From IMG/VR virus record IMGVR_UViG_3300031885_001008, positions 1-25,564 of that record: DNA of 25,564 nucleotides; one strand, 5' to 3'. The notes under the pieces are model-generated. The model saw only the letters and a program-made list of their open reading frames with translations, had not been told where the DNA came from and made no database searches. Of the stretch, positions 1-7,173 are shown piece by piece. Source of the stretch: a virus. The position numbers and the translations under genes were made by a program. Position 1 is the stretch's first letter, and every line of letters begins with the position of its first letter.

Positions 1-1131
1 AAAAAGATTGAGCAGGCTCTAATTTGGAGACTGGTTTGCCATCCGGAAGAGGTAGGCGAGATCGCCGACATCATCTCGCCGTCCGACTTCAGCTTCCCTC
101 TTTACCGAAAAACCTACCAGACGACACTCAGACTGGTTCAGGAGAAAAGGCTTGTCGATCTACCCGCACTCTACATCGAGATGGGAAGGCCTGAGAATAT
201 CTCCGGGCTCATCGACGGTGTTGATGACTTCTTGTTCCCAGCGAGCCACTATGCCGAGCTCCTAAAACAGCAGAACCTAGAGAACGGTATTTTGGAATCG
301 GCAAAAAAGAGGGACTATGAGGACGCGCAATCTAAGATCACCGAGCTAAAGCATCTCGGAAAGGCGGTCGATATCGAGACGATCTGTCAGATTATCGAGA
401 AAGGGGATCCAAAGAAGGAAGCCTACATTACGGGATACTTCGATCTTGATTCGGTTGTCAGGTTTGAGGCTACTGATCTTTTCGTCCTGGCCGGCAAGTC
501 ATCGGTCGGCAAGACGATTCTTGGAACTCAAATCCTGGCGAACATGGCCAAGGAGATCCCGGTCGGGTTCATCTCATTCGAGATGAGTGAGGTAAAGATA
601 GCCAAGCGGCTGAGCATGAGCCATTCGATGGATCAGCTCAACGCCATCAACCAGAATTTCAACATTGCCTGCCCGATTCCTTTCAACCTCAGCTCCGTAC
701 GGAAGGCGCTGAAAGACATGACCTCTCGTAAGGGAGTGAAGGTTGTCTTGATCGACTACCTTCAACTCATGCAGGAGACGAAGGAGTTTAGGTCCCGACA
801 TCTCGAGGTGTCTCATATCATTCGCCAGCTCAAAGAGATCGCCAAAGAATACGGAGTAGGTATGATGGTGATTTCCTCTCTCTCCAGATCGATCGACCAA
901 AAGGGGGAGAATGCGAGGCCTGTCCTTGGGGACCTGAAGGAAAGTGGAGACATCGAATACGCTTCGGACGTCGTCTGTTTTCTTCATCGGCAGCCGAGAG
1001 AGAACGATGCCGAGTTGATTGTGGCCAAGAATCGAAATGGAACGCTTGGGATTGTCAAGCTCGTCTGGTTAAAGCAGAAGGTGACCTATGCCCCATGGGA
1101 ATGGAAACAAGAAAATCTTTATGACGACTAA
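1..1131 (+). CDS. dnaB: Replicative DNA helicase, DnaB family (5' end cut off by window)
   Basis: The frame is open from base 1, so the gene starts upstream of the window; the ATG at 181 is internal. The first 60 or so visible residues look like the DnaB N-terminal helical domain (EQALIWRLV...ADIISPSDF). The RecA-like motor follows: Walker A GKSSVGKT at about residues 165-172 of the visible part, and Walker B VVLIDYLQLM at about 248-257. A DnaB motif close to DLKESGDIEYASDVV comes near the C-terminus. In this family the protein is a ring helicase that unwinds the replication fork 5' to 3' using ATP. The C-terminus (NRNGTLG...) is that of short phage DnaB proteins. It is followed after 13 bases by a small gene with a strong ribosome site. 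The replication role is firm; whether it needs a host or phage loader cannot be seen. Confidence 0.95.
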   Translation, partial: KKIEQALIWRLVCHPEEVGEIADIISPSDFSFPLYRKTYQTTLRLVQEKRLVDLPALYIEMGRPENISGLIDGVDDFLFPASHYAELLKQQNLENGILESAKKRDYEDAQSKITELKHLGKAVDIETICQIIEKGDPKKEAYITGYFDLDSVVRFEATDLFVLAGKSSVGKTILGTQILANMAKEIPVGFISFEMSEVKIAKRLSMSHSMDQLNAINQNFNIACPIPFNLSSVRKALKDMTSRKGVKVVLIDYLQLMQETKEFRSRHLEVSHIIRQLKEIAKEYGVGMMVISSLSRSIDQKGENARPVLGDLKESGDIEYASDVVCFLHRQPRENDAELIVAKNRNGTLGIVKLVWLKQKVTYAPWEWKQENLYDD

Positions 1132-1144
1132 AAAAGGAGATCTT

Positions 1145-1396
1145 ATGGACATTGAAAAGCTGGCGAAGAAGATAGGAGAGAAGACGGAAGGGATGATTAA
1201 AGACTACCAGGCAGAGCTCAACGAGGCCTTCCTGAAGGCGGAGAAAGGGTTGACGGTGAGGATGGGTCATAAGCTCATACCCGAAGGTGGCAAGGTAAAG
1301 ATCGAGAGCTCCATTTCCTTCGTCGAGGGGCAGGTGAAGGATAAGGCTTCTTATTTCCTGGAGGACGAGCCCCAAAAGGAGCTGATACCACATTGA
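1145..1396 (+). CDS. Small conserved-type phage protein, unknown function
   Basis: This is an 83-residue acidic/basic protein without cysteines or membrane segments. The frame also opens earlier, inside the helicase gene, but AAAAAGGAGA at 1131-1140 places the ribosome site just before the ATG at 1145, which settles the start. The first half (residues 1-40) is a charged helix with many Lys and Glu. The second half (KVKIESSISFVEGQVKDK) looks like a short beta hairpin seen in small phage proteins of replication/recombination modules, but I cannot name a family. It lies between DnaB and a VRR-NUC nuclease and its stop overlaps the next start (TTGA), so it is probably part of the DNA-metabolism operon. 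Confidence 0.75.
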   Translation: MDIEKLAKKIGEKTEGMIKDYQAELNEAFLKAEKGLTVRMGHKLIPEGGKVKIESSISFVEGQVKDKASYFLEDEPQKELIPH

Positions 1397-1689
1397 AGAT
1401 GCTCTTCGAAGCGATGAAGCCGAAGGAATCAGAGATCAAGAGGGAGATCAGGGCATATCTCCGGCTCAGGGGGATCTGGCACTATAATTCTTGGCAAGGC
1501 CAGTTCAGCGAGCCAGGGATCGCGGACCTGATCGGAATTTATAAGGGGCGATACCTGGCGATCGAGGTCAAGGTCCCAGGGAGAAAGGCCACCGATAAGC
1601 AGCAGGCGTTTTTAGATCGAGTGAGAGAGGAAGGTGGAATAGGCTTTGTGGCCTGGAGCGTCGAGGATGTGATGGGGGTCTTAAAATGA
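1393..1689 (+). CDS. VRR-NUC domain nuclease
   Basis: This 98-residue protein is essentially one VRR-NUC domain, a minimal PD-(D/E)XK nuclease fold. The signature GIADLIGIYKGRYLAIEVK (about residues 42-60) carries the metal-binding Asp and the E-x-K pair; the tail KQQAFLDRVREEGGIGFVAWS fits the end of the fold. In the family, stand-alone phage VRR-NUC proteins act as structure-specific or Holliday-junction-type nucleases. The chosen start is TTG at 1393, which overlaps the previous stop (TTGA) and sits about 12 bases after AAAAGGA. ATG at 1399 is the alternative and would remove only two residues. Its stop overlaps the next ATG (ATGA at 1686), so it is translationally linked to the sugar cassette although it belongs functionally with DnaB. 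Confidence 0.9.
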   Translation: MKMLFEAMKPKESEIKREIRAYLRLRGIWHYNSWQGQFSEPGIADLIGIYKGRYLAIEVKVPGRKATDKQQAFLDRVREEGGIGFVAWSVEDVMGVLK

Positions 1690-2360
1690 GCTTGCCAACA
1701 GGAACGTTGCAAAAATGCAACGCTCTCATTCCTGCCCGTAGTGGCTCAAAACGTATTAAAGACAAGAACTTACAGAATATCGGAGGAAAGTCCCTAATCC
1801 AATGGGCGGTCGATGTTGCACGAGAATGCAACATGATTGAGCGTGTGGTGGTGAGCACGGAGTCGGAGCATTATGCCGCCCTGGCCACTCTATGGGGGGC
1901 GGAAGTATTGATGCGGCCTCCAGAGCTGGCCTCTGACTTGGCCACAGACGAGGATGTTTTGGGCCACTTCTTTGAGCATTTCCCCTGTGATCTGTGCGTC
2001 TTTCTTAGGCCGACAACACCATTTCGGGATCCGGCTCTCGTTGAGGATGCGATCAGGATGATGCTTAACAACAGGGCAGACTCTCTCCGGTCCGTCGAGG
2101 AGATGGGGGAGAGCGCATGGAAGACGTTTGAGATCGTCGGTGACTATCTTGATCCCATTGTTGGATCGATGCATCAGGCAAACTTACCCAATCAGATTTT
2201 GCGGAAGACTTACCGCGGAAACGGCTACGTCGACATTCTCCGCGGTCCGAAATGGGGGAATAGAGTGCTGGCCTATATCACTCCCAGGGTGATCGAGATC
2301 GACACGCCAGAAGACCTGGAATACGCGAGGTGGTGGCATCAAAAAAAGGAGGCAAAATGA
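1686..2360 (+). CDS. Acylneuraminate/CMP-sugar cytidylyltransferase-like protein
   Basis: The 224-residue protein matches the CTP_transf_3 family (CMP-NeuAc synthetase, KdsB, SpsF). Visible motifs are the nucleotide-binding loop IPARSGSKRIKDKNL (about residues 15-29), the conserved LRPTTPFRDP (107-116), equivalent to QPTSPLR in NeuA, and the C-terminal metal-binding IEIDTPEDLEYA (203-214). Length matches single-domain NeuA enzymes. Family members couple CTP to a nonulosonic acid or Kdo to give the CMP-sugar in the cytoplasm. The neighbouring NeuB-type synthase makes a nonulosonate substrate the likely one; the exact sugar cannot be read from sequence. ATGA overlaps join it to both neighbours, so it is co-translated. 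Confidence 0.88.
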   Translation: MSLPTGTLQKCNALIPARSGSKRIKDKNLQNIGGKSLIQWAVDVARECNMIERVVVSTESEHYAALATLWGAEVLMRPPELASDLATDEDVLGHFFEHFPCDLCVFLRPTTPFRDPALVEDAIRMMLNNRADSLRSVEEMGESAWKTFEIVGDYLDPIVGSMHQANLPNQILRKTYRGNGYVDILRGPKWGNRVLAYITPRVIEIDTPEDLEYARWWHQKKEAK

Positions 2361-3535
2361 TCGACTTAGCGGCAGGAGGAATCTTTGCGGCAATATTGGG
2401 GGCTGACTCATCGATCATACGAACAGCTGTGAAACGGGTTAAGACGTTCTGTTCTTACTCGGAATCAAGGGTGGACAAGTGGAGAGATCGGTACATCGAC
2501 ATGCTCAAGGAGTTTACCGATTTCGAGTCGGTGGCCCTATTCTCCACCGGCGCGGAGGCTACGGAAGCGGCTTGGCGCGCTTGCCGCGCTTACACCGGCA
2601 AGCCAAACGTGTGGGGCGGGTTGATCGATCCGGATGAGGTAGGCGCTGATCATCCTCAATGCGATGCAATGCACGGGTGGACTCTGGGATCGATGATCAT
2701 GGCCGGGAAAATGTCGTGGCACGAGCTGGGTATCTATCCGGAGTTGGGGGATAAACGATTCGGCCAGGCTCCGCACTCGACGGGCATGATGATCATGGAG
2801 CCCTATCACGCACCGTCCGGTCAGTTTCACCGGATCGACCCCACGATTAACAGGATTGTGAGCCTGCAAAAAGAGTTTCCCGACGTCCTTCTCTGTCTCG
2901 ATGAGATCCAGGGTGGGTTCGGCCGGACAGGTAAGCTCTTTGCCTACCAGCACTACGGGGACCTGCTCAAGCCTCAGCTTGTGACGATAGGCAAACTCTG
3001 TGGTGGGGGCCTGCCTCTCTCTGCTCTCCTGGGGCCGAAAGAAATACTCGAGAGCGACGCGGTCAAGGAGTTTGGGCATCTGCACTCAACGCATTCAGGA
3101 AATCCGCTCATGTGCTCTGTGGGGTGTGCGGTGATCGAGGCGATCCGGAAACAACAACTCATTGAGAGGTCAGCCGACTTGGGTGAGCAGATGCATAAGC
3201 GGCTTAAGGATTTGCCGGTCACCGTCCACGGCAAGGGCCTCATGGCAGGCCTGGGGTTCAATTATCCATACGAGGCGAAAAGAATAACTGCCCTTTGCCT
3301 TGAGCGTGGGGTCCAGGTCGTGGACACGGGACGGCGTTGGGTCAAGATCGGACCACAACTCAACATCGAGGAGGAGGTGCTGTTTGAAGGGATCAAGATC
3401 GTCAAAGAAGTCGTCTACCAGGTCATCTCGGAGCGGCCGCCTGAGACATGCGGGGATTCTGGTCAAGGATTTGAGGACGGCGGTTCCGATTTACAAGACA
3501 CTGGGCTTCCGTGTGGTAGCTCGGGAGCGGCTTAG
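2357..3535 (+). CDS. Class III PLP aminotransferase (glutamate-1-semialdehyde aminomutase-like)
   Basis: The frame opens at 2330, but AAAAAGGAGG before the ATG at 2357 and the ATGA overlap with the previous stop fix the start. Motifs are STGAEATEAA (about residues 63-72), LCLDEIQGGFGRTG with the PLP-pyridine Asp (D182), and TIGKLCGGGLPLSA with the Schiff-base Lys (K213). The family moves amino groups to aldehydes or ketones, including sugars in surface-glycan clusters. The domain normally ends near residue 358 (EVVYQVISE). The last 34 or so residues of this frame are low-complexity and lie over the VOC gene in another frame, so the natural stop seems lost, by a frameshift or an assembly indel. 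Relatives in glycan clusters often stand next to NeuB and cytidylyltransferase genes, which supports a role in sugar biosynthesis. Confidence 0.88.
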   Translation: MIDLAAGGIFAAILGADSSIIRTAVKRVKTFCSYSESRVDKWRDRYIDMLKEFTDFESVALFSTGAEATEAAWRACRAYTGKPNVWGGLIDPDEVGADHPQCDAMHGWTLGSMIMAGKMSWHELGIYPELGDKRFGQAPHSTGMMIMEPYHAPSGQFHRIDPTINRIVSLQKEFPDVLLCLDEIQGGFGRTGKLFAYQHYGDLLKPQLVTIGKLCGGGLPLSALLGPKEILESDAVKEFGHLHSTHSGNPLMCSVGCAVIEAIRKQQLIERSADLGEQMHKRLKDLPVTVHGKGLMAGLGFNYPYEAKRITALCLERGVQVVDTGRRWVKIGPQLNIEEEVLFEGIKIVKEVVYQVISERPPETCGDSGQGFEDGGSDLQDTGLPCGSSGAA

Positions 3536-3665
3536 CGTGGTCAAGATGGTCGACGGCAAGGGGCAGATGATCGAGCTTGTCAAGGGCAACTGGCATCCGC
3601 ACATTGCGGTCAACTGGCATGAGGACCAGGATGGGAACTATGTGGAGGTGGTGAATGAGCGTTAA
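3441..3665 (+). CDS. Compact VOC/glyoxalase-superfamily protein with probable CTG start
   Basis: The frame reads RHAGILVKDLRTAVPIYK directly after a CTG codon at 3441, exactly where VOC proteins usually read M-x-H-x-G-I. CGGAG lies 7 bases before the CTG. No ATG, GTG or TTG fits, so either CTG is the start or an indel has shifted the preceding aminotransferase frame. All four positions typical of VOC metal ligands are kept: H3, E45 (QMIELV), H54 (HPHIAV) and E69 (NYVEVV). The protein is only about 74 residues against roughly 115-130 for a usual VOC domain, with the linking loops removed. Family members are epimerases, dioxygenases, lyases and resistance proteins, so no reaction can be assigned. 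The stop overlaps the NeuB start by 11 bases. Confidence 0.6.
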   Translation: MRHAGILVKDLRTAVPIYKTLGFRVVARERLSVVKMVDGKGQMIELVKGNWHPHIAVNWHEDQDGNYVEVVNER

Positions 3666-4491
3666 AATCATCGCAGAGATCGGTATCAACCACAACGGCG
3701 ACATCGGCATCGCCCAGCAGTTGATCAAGATGGCGAAGGAGGTGGGGTGTGACTATGTCAAGTTTCAAAAGAGAGATATCGAGACGGTGTATTCCAAAGA
3801 GATTCTCGATTCTCCGAGAAAGAGCCCATGGGGGACCACGACACGCCATCAGAAGATGGGTCTTGAATTCGGGAAGGAGGAGTATGACTTGATCGATGAA
3901 TATTGCAAACAGATCAACCTTCCCTGGTTCGCCTCGGCCTGGGATCTCAAGAGTCTTGAGTTCCTTGACCAATACAATCTCCCTCACAACAAGGTCGCCT
4001 CAGCGATGATCACCCACTCGGATTTTCTCAAGGTCGTGGCTGAAAGAAAAAAGCACACATTCATCTCAACGGGAATGGCCACAATGCAGATGATCGAGGC
4101 CACTGTTGACATTTTCGCAAGGCGAGGGTGTCCGTACACGCTCATGCACAGCGTTTCGTCCTATCCCTGCGCCGACGAGGAGACGAACATTGAAGCGGTT
4201 AGGAAATTGCTTGATAGGTTTGTGCCTCCGGTTGGCTACTCTGGGCATGAAGTTGGTTTGCTCCCTTCCATCGTCGCAGTGGTGCTCGGTGCATCGGTCA
4301 TCGAGAGGCACATTACTTTGGATCGGGCCATGTATGGATCTGACCAGGCCGCAAGCCTGGAACGAAGAGGTCTTGAACTCCTGGTTAAGGAGTGCAAGGG
4401 GGTTTCCTACTGCCTAGGGGATGGGAGGAAGTCAATCAAGGACATCGAGCAGTCAGTAGCGAAGAAGCTTAGGTACTGGGAGGAGTTATGA
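3655..4491 (+). CDS. neuB: NeuB-type nonulosonate synthase, TIM-barrel domain only
   Basis: The 278-residue protein shows the N-acetylneuraminate/pseudaminate/legionaminate synthase barrel. It starts with IIAEIGINHNGDIGIA (5-20), followed by VKFQKR (35-40), HSVSSYPC (165-172), and the two likely metal-binding His in GYSGHEVG (H198) and IERHITLD (H219). The family condenses phosphoenolpyruvate with a six-carbon amino sugar to form a nine-carbon acid. Usual members have about 330-350 residues because of a C-terminal SAF (antifreeze-like) domain; this one stops at the linker (SVAKKLRYWEEL), so the SAF domain is missing. There is no sign of an SAF remnant downstream; instead a membrane protein begins in the ATGA overlap. 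Gene symbol refers to the family, not a proven substrate. Confidence 0.88.
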   Translation: MSVKIIAEIGINHNGDIGIAQQLIKMAKEVGCDYVKFQKRDIETVYSKEILDSPRKSPWGTTTRHQKMGLEFGKEEYDLIDEYCKQINLPWFASAWDLKSLEFLDQYNLPHNKVASAMITHSDFLKVVAERKKHTFISTGMATMQMIEATVDIFARRGCPYTLMHSVSSYPCADEETNIEAVRKLLDRFVPPVGYSGHEVGLLPSIVAVVLGASVIERHITLDRAMYGSDQAASLERRGLELLVKECKGVSYCLGDGRKSIKDIEQSVAKKLRYWEEL

Positions 4492-4652
4492 AGATTCTTA
4501 AATGGGTTTTTAGAATTGGTACGCCTATTATGGGCTTCTTTATTACAAGAAAAGCCTATCTTGAACATGATTGCTGGGGAATGGCGTTTGTTGCCTCAAT
4601 ACTCGTCATAATGACGGCTTGGGTCGTGACTGACAAGAGAAATATTTCATGA
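4488..4652 (+). CDS. Small two-segment membrane protein, unknown function
   Basis: This 54-residue frame joins NeuB and the radical SAM gene by ATGA overlaps at both ends (4488-4491 and 4649-4652), which argues that it is truly translated. AGGAG at 4481-4485 precedes its ATG closely. It has two hydrophobic stretches, about residues 6-19 (WVFRIGTPIMGFFI) and 30-47 (WGMAFVASILVIMTAWVV), separated by a short charged loop, and a basic C-terminal tail. No family is recognised. Being embedded in the sugar cassette it could anchor a glycan-modifying step at the inner membrane or alter the host envelope, but that is speculation. Confidence 0.6.
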   Translation: MKILKWVFRIGTPIMGFFITRKAYLEHDCWGMAFVASILVIMTAWVVTDKRNIS

Positions 4653-5986
4653 GTAACGTCCTTCTCATCTCCTATGACAACGGCTCCCACATTCCCTTCT
4701 TCCCTCAGCACTTGTTCTATCTCTACGGGGCGCTGAAGAAGGCTGGGCACACCGTGGGCATTTATTTTCAGGACATCCACCATGGCAGCGAGGAGGCCTT
4801 GACTCATGTGGTTGACGGCAATCCCTGGGATATTGTTGGTCTTGGTTTTGTCGCGGGGTATTGGCAATATGCTAAGGCTAAACAGATTGCAGAGGCTGTT
4901 GGAAAAGCAAAGAGGAGAGATCGATTTAACTTCGTCCTGGGGGGTCACGGGCCGGCGGCGGAACCGGAATACTTTCTGAACAAACTTGGAGCGGACACGG
5001 TCGTTGTGGGCGATGGGGAGAACGCGATCTGTGATATCGCGGCCAATAACAAGCGGGGAATCATCCATGGCGTACCATCGGCTTGGGACGGAGCACCCCT
5101 TGATGCTTACGAGGACTTCCCTCTCAATGTCTATCGCCTCATCCGCTGGCCTACCTCGAACCGAACGGACTTCTGCTTTCCTATCCTGTCATCAAGGGGA
5201 TGCAAGTGGTCTTGTTCATTTTGCTACCGGATGAGAGAGGGATTTCACGAGAGAGCAGTTGAGGCTATTATTGAGGAGATTAAGTGGCTTCATGATCGGG
5301 CACAAATCACACACTTTCAATTCAGCGACGAGCTCCTGATGAGCTCCGAAAGGAGGGTTGAGGAGATATGCGAGGCAATTTTAGGATTGAATTTTGGAAT
5401 AAAATGGGATTGCAATGGACGCTTGAACTACGCGACATCGAAGATCCTGGAGCTGATGAAGAAATCTGGATGCGAATACGTCAACTATGGGATCGAATCG
5501 CTGGATCAAAAACTCCTCAACCAGATGGGCAAGGGGCTGACGCTGAACCAGATCGAGAGCGGAGTCGAGGCCACGTTGCGTTCGGGCCTGTCGCCGGGCC
5601 TAAACCTGATCTGGGGATTCCCAGGGGACACGGTGGAGAACCTGCAAAGGGCGGTTCAGTTCCTGATAAAATATGACCCGTGCGACGAGCTGAGAACGAT
5701 CCGGCCTGTGACGCCGTACCCTGGGTGTCGGCTCTATGAGGAAGCGATTGAGAAGGGACTGTTGGAGGGGCCGGAGGACTTTTACGAGCGGAAGCACAAG
5801 AATTCGGACCTCTTCACCGTCAACTTCATGGACATCCCGACGGATCAGGCGCACCTCATGCTCTATGAGGCTAACAGTATGCTGATTAGGAATTACATCC
5901 AGAAGAGGGCGTTGAGGATGAACGATCAGGCTGAGGGGCTTTACATCAAGGGCGACGCGAGCTTTAGGGGGTGGAGGGCGGTATGA
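4649..5986 (+). CDS. Radical SAM enzyme with N-terminal B12-binding-type domain
   Basis: The 445-residue protein has a Rossmann-like N-terminal region (about 1-130) typical of cobalamin-binding radical SAM enzymes, with VLGGHGPAAEPEYFL (96-110) and ADTVVVGDGE (115-124). The radical SAM core follows, with its cluster ligands in SRGCKWSCSFCY (C185, C189, C192). A clear DxHxxG cobalamin motif is absent, so bound B12 is uncertain; many members of this group lack it. Such enzymes carry out radical methylations, ring contractions or other difficult C-C and C-S chemistry. Its place between a NeuB synthase and further SAM enzymes suggests tailoring of the cassette's sugar. Substrate unknown. The next gene starts 10 bases later with its own GGAGG site. 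Confidence 0.88.
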   Translation: MSNVLLISYDNGSHIPFFPQHLFYLYGALKKAGHTVGIYFQDIHHGSEEALTHVVDGNPWDIVGLGFVAGYWQYAKAKQIAEAVGKAKRRDRFNFVLGGHGPAAEPEYFLNKLGADTVVVGDGENAICDIAANNKRGIIHGVPSAWDGAPLDAYEDFPLNVYRLIRWPTSNRTDFCFPILSSRGCKWSCSFCYRMREGFHERAVEAIIEEIKWLHDRAQITHFQFSDELLMSSERRVEEICEAILGLNFGIKWDCNGRLNYATSKILELMKKSGCEYVNYGIESLDQKLLNQMGKGLTLNQIESGVEATLRSGLSPGLNLIWGFPGDTVENLQRAVQFLIKYDPCDELRTIRPVTPYPGCRLYEEAIEKGLLEGPEDFYERKHKNSDLFTVNFMDIPTDQAHLMLYEANSMLIRNYIQKRALRMNDQAEGLYIKGDASFRGWRAV

Positions 5987-5996
5987 GGGAGGAATT

Positions 5997-6458
5997 ATGC
6001 CTGGTAAAATACTAAAAAGAAAAGGATACATTTTGATTTATAAACCTGATCATCCCCGTGCCTCAAAATGGGGATACGTTCAAAGATCACGATTGGTTTG
6101 TGAAGAATCTTGCGGACAAATATTTGATTCCAAAACTGTCTTCCACCATAAGAACGAAATCCATGACGATGATAGGGCAGAAAATCTTGTTCCATTCCCC
6201 ACCTCTAAAGAACACACTGAATACCATCGTAATCAGCGAGCCAAAGAAGCTTGCGGACATGAAGGATGGAGGCAGTGTATTTACTGCGATATCTATGGCG
6301 ACCCGAAAGATGAGGAATGGCATCAATTAAAAAACTGGAACGCCTATCATCGGAAATGTAAAACCAAATACGACAGGGAAAGATATGAACGGTCTGGGCT
6401 TTGTAAATATCGAACTCTCAAGCCTATGTCAGAAAAAATGCCCGATGTGCGGGCGTAG
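5997..6458 (+). CDS. HNH endonuclease, probably a selfish insertion
   Basis: The 153-residue protein has the HNH core: VFHHKNEIHDDDRAENLVP (about residues 48-66, with the HH pair and the later Asn) and EHTEYH (72-77). It is preceded by RLVCEESCGQIF, which carries the first Cys pair. A second small Cys/His cluster (CIYC at 94-97, YHRKC at 117-121) may bind zinc. Free-standing phage HNH genes of this kind often behave as homing endonucleases. GGGAGGAATT precedes the ATG. The gene is visibly more AT-rich than its flanks. Its last 25 or so residues overlap the following radical SAM gene by 74 bases, as if the insertion had read into its neighbour. Confidence 0.85.
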   Translation: MPGKILKRKGYILIYKPDHPRASKWGYVQRSRLVCEESCGQIFDSKTVFHHKNEIHDDDRAENLVPFPTSKEHTEYHRNQRAKEACGHEGWRQCIYCDIYGDPKDEEWHQLKNWNAYHRKCKTKYDRERYERSGLCKYRTLKPMSEKMPDVRA

Positions 6459-7173
6459 GAAATTGGAGAGAGATTTTCCTGATTTGGTTGACTGGGGCAA
6501 TATGGAATTTGGTCTAGTGAAAGAAATCGCTAAACAAATTCCTTCAGGCATTGTCTGCCAGTTCCATTTTAATGGAGAAAGTCTTCTCCATCCTCAATTC
6601 GGTGAATGTGTTTCTCTTTTCAAGCACACGATTCGCTGCATGGATACTAACGCGAAACTTCTTTTAGAAAAGGCTGACGAGATCATCGACAACCTTGAAA
6701 CCCTGACCATATCGGTGGTGCAGGATGACCCGGAGGGAGGTGAGCAGCTTGAAATCGTCAAAGAGTTCATTGGGAAAAAAGGGAGCCGAAGTCCTGCAAT
6801 GGTATATCGGCTCCTTGGAAGGGTGGATCATCCGGAGAGGTGGGAAGCGTTACCTGGGACCATTGCAAAAAGAATACTACACTCGCCTGATGGGTCTCAT
6901 GGTTACGAGCGGAAAGTTACCGTCCCCGAAATAGGCATCTGCCTTGACCTCTTGACCCATATGGCCATCGATCGCTACGGGAATATTTCCCTGTGCGTCA
7001 GGTTCGACCCGAAAGGAGATTTGAGACTTGGAAACATCGCAAATACATCACTCGAAGAAGCGTGGGCGTCCGAGAAAAGAAAGAGATATCTTGAGTACCA
7101 TATTAGGGGAGACAGAAAAGCCCTCCCGGGATGCTCAAAATGTGAGTTCTGGGGTTGCCCTACTTCTCCATGA
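6385..7173 (+). CDS. Radical SAM/SPASM domain enzyme
   Basis: This 262-residue protein has its 4Fe-4S ligands near the N-terminus, in SSLCQKKCPMCG (C15, C19, C22), and the conserved core stretch FHFNGESLLHP (60-70). A C-terminal SPASM-like auxiliary-cluster region has C186, C204 (GNISLCVRFD), C250, C253 and C258 (CSKCEFWGC). Related enzymes modify peptides or sugars by hydrogen abstraction from SAM. The start at 6385 is needed to keep the Cys motif, even though it overlaps the HNH gene by 74 bases; AGGGAAAG lies just upstream. It overlaps the downstream methyltransferase too. Genes of this type are frequent in bacterial surface-polysaccharide islands beside methyltransferases; substrate here is unknown. 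Confidence 0.87.
   Translation: MNGLGFVNIELSSLCQKKCPMCGRRKLERDFPDLVDWGNMEFGLVKEIAKQIPSGIVCQFHFNGESLLHPQFGECVSLFKHTIRCMDTNAKLLLEKADEIIDNLETLTISVVQDDPEGGEQLEIVKEFIGKKGSRSPAMVYRLLGRVDHPERWEALPGTIAKRILHSPDGSHGYERKVTVPEIGICLDLLTHMAIDRYGNISLCVRFDPKGDLRLGNIANTSLEEAWASEKRKRYLEYHIRGDRKALPGCSKCEFWGCPTSP

Noticed and set aside
1088-1144. Earlier start for the small protein after DnaB
   Set aside because: It would overlap the helicase end, whereas a strong ribosome site stands directly before the ATG at 1145.
3300-3440. Longer version of the VOC protein starting at ATG 3300
   Set aside because: The added part is Ser/Arg-rich and lies over the conserved end of the aminotransferase in another frame, so it is a shadow.
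574-3987. Long open frames on the minus strand over the helicase, cytidylyltransferase, aminotransferase and NeuB genes
   Set aside because: They lie opposite well-supported genes, have no ribosome sites or known motifs, and are rich in residues produced by reverse reading of GC-rich codons.
7028-7141. AT-hook-like N-terminus (KKRGRPRKE) on the methyltransferase
   Set aside because: It is read from the SPASM gene in another frame; using it needs a 146-base overlap, and methyltransferase similarity begins much later. A TTG with a ribosome-like site at 7028 keeps it from being wholly excluded.
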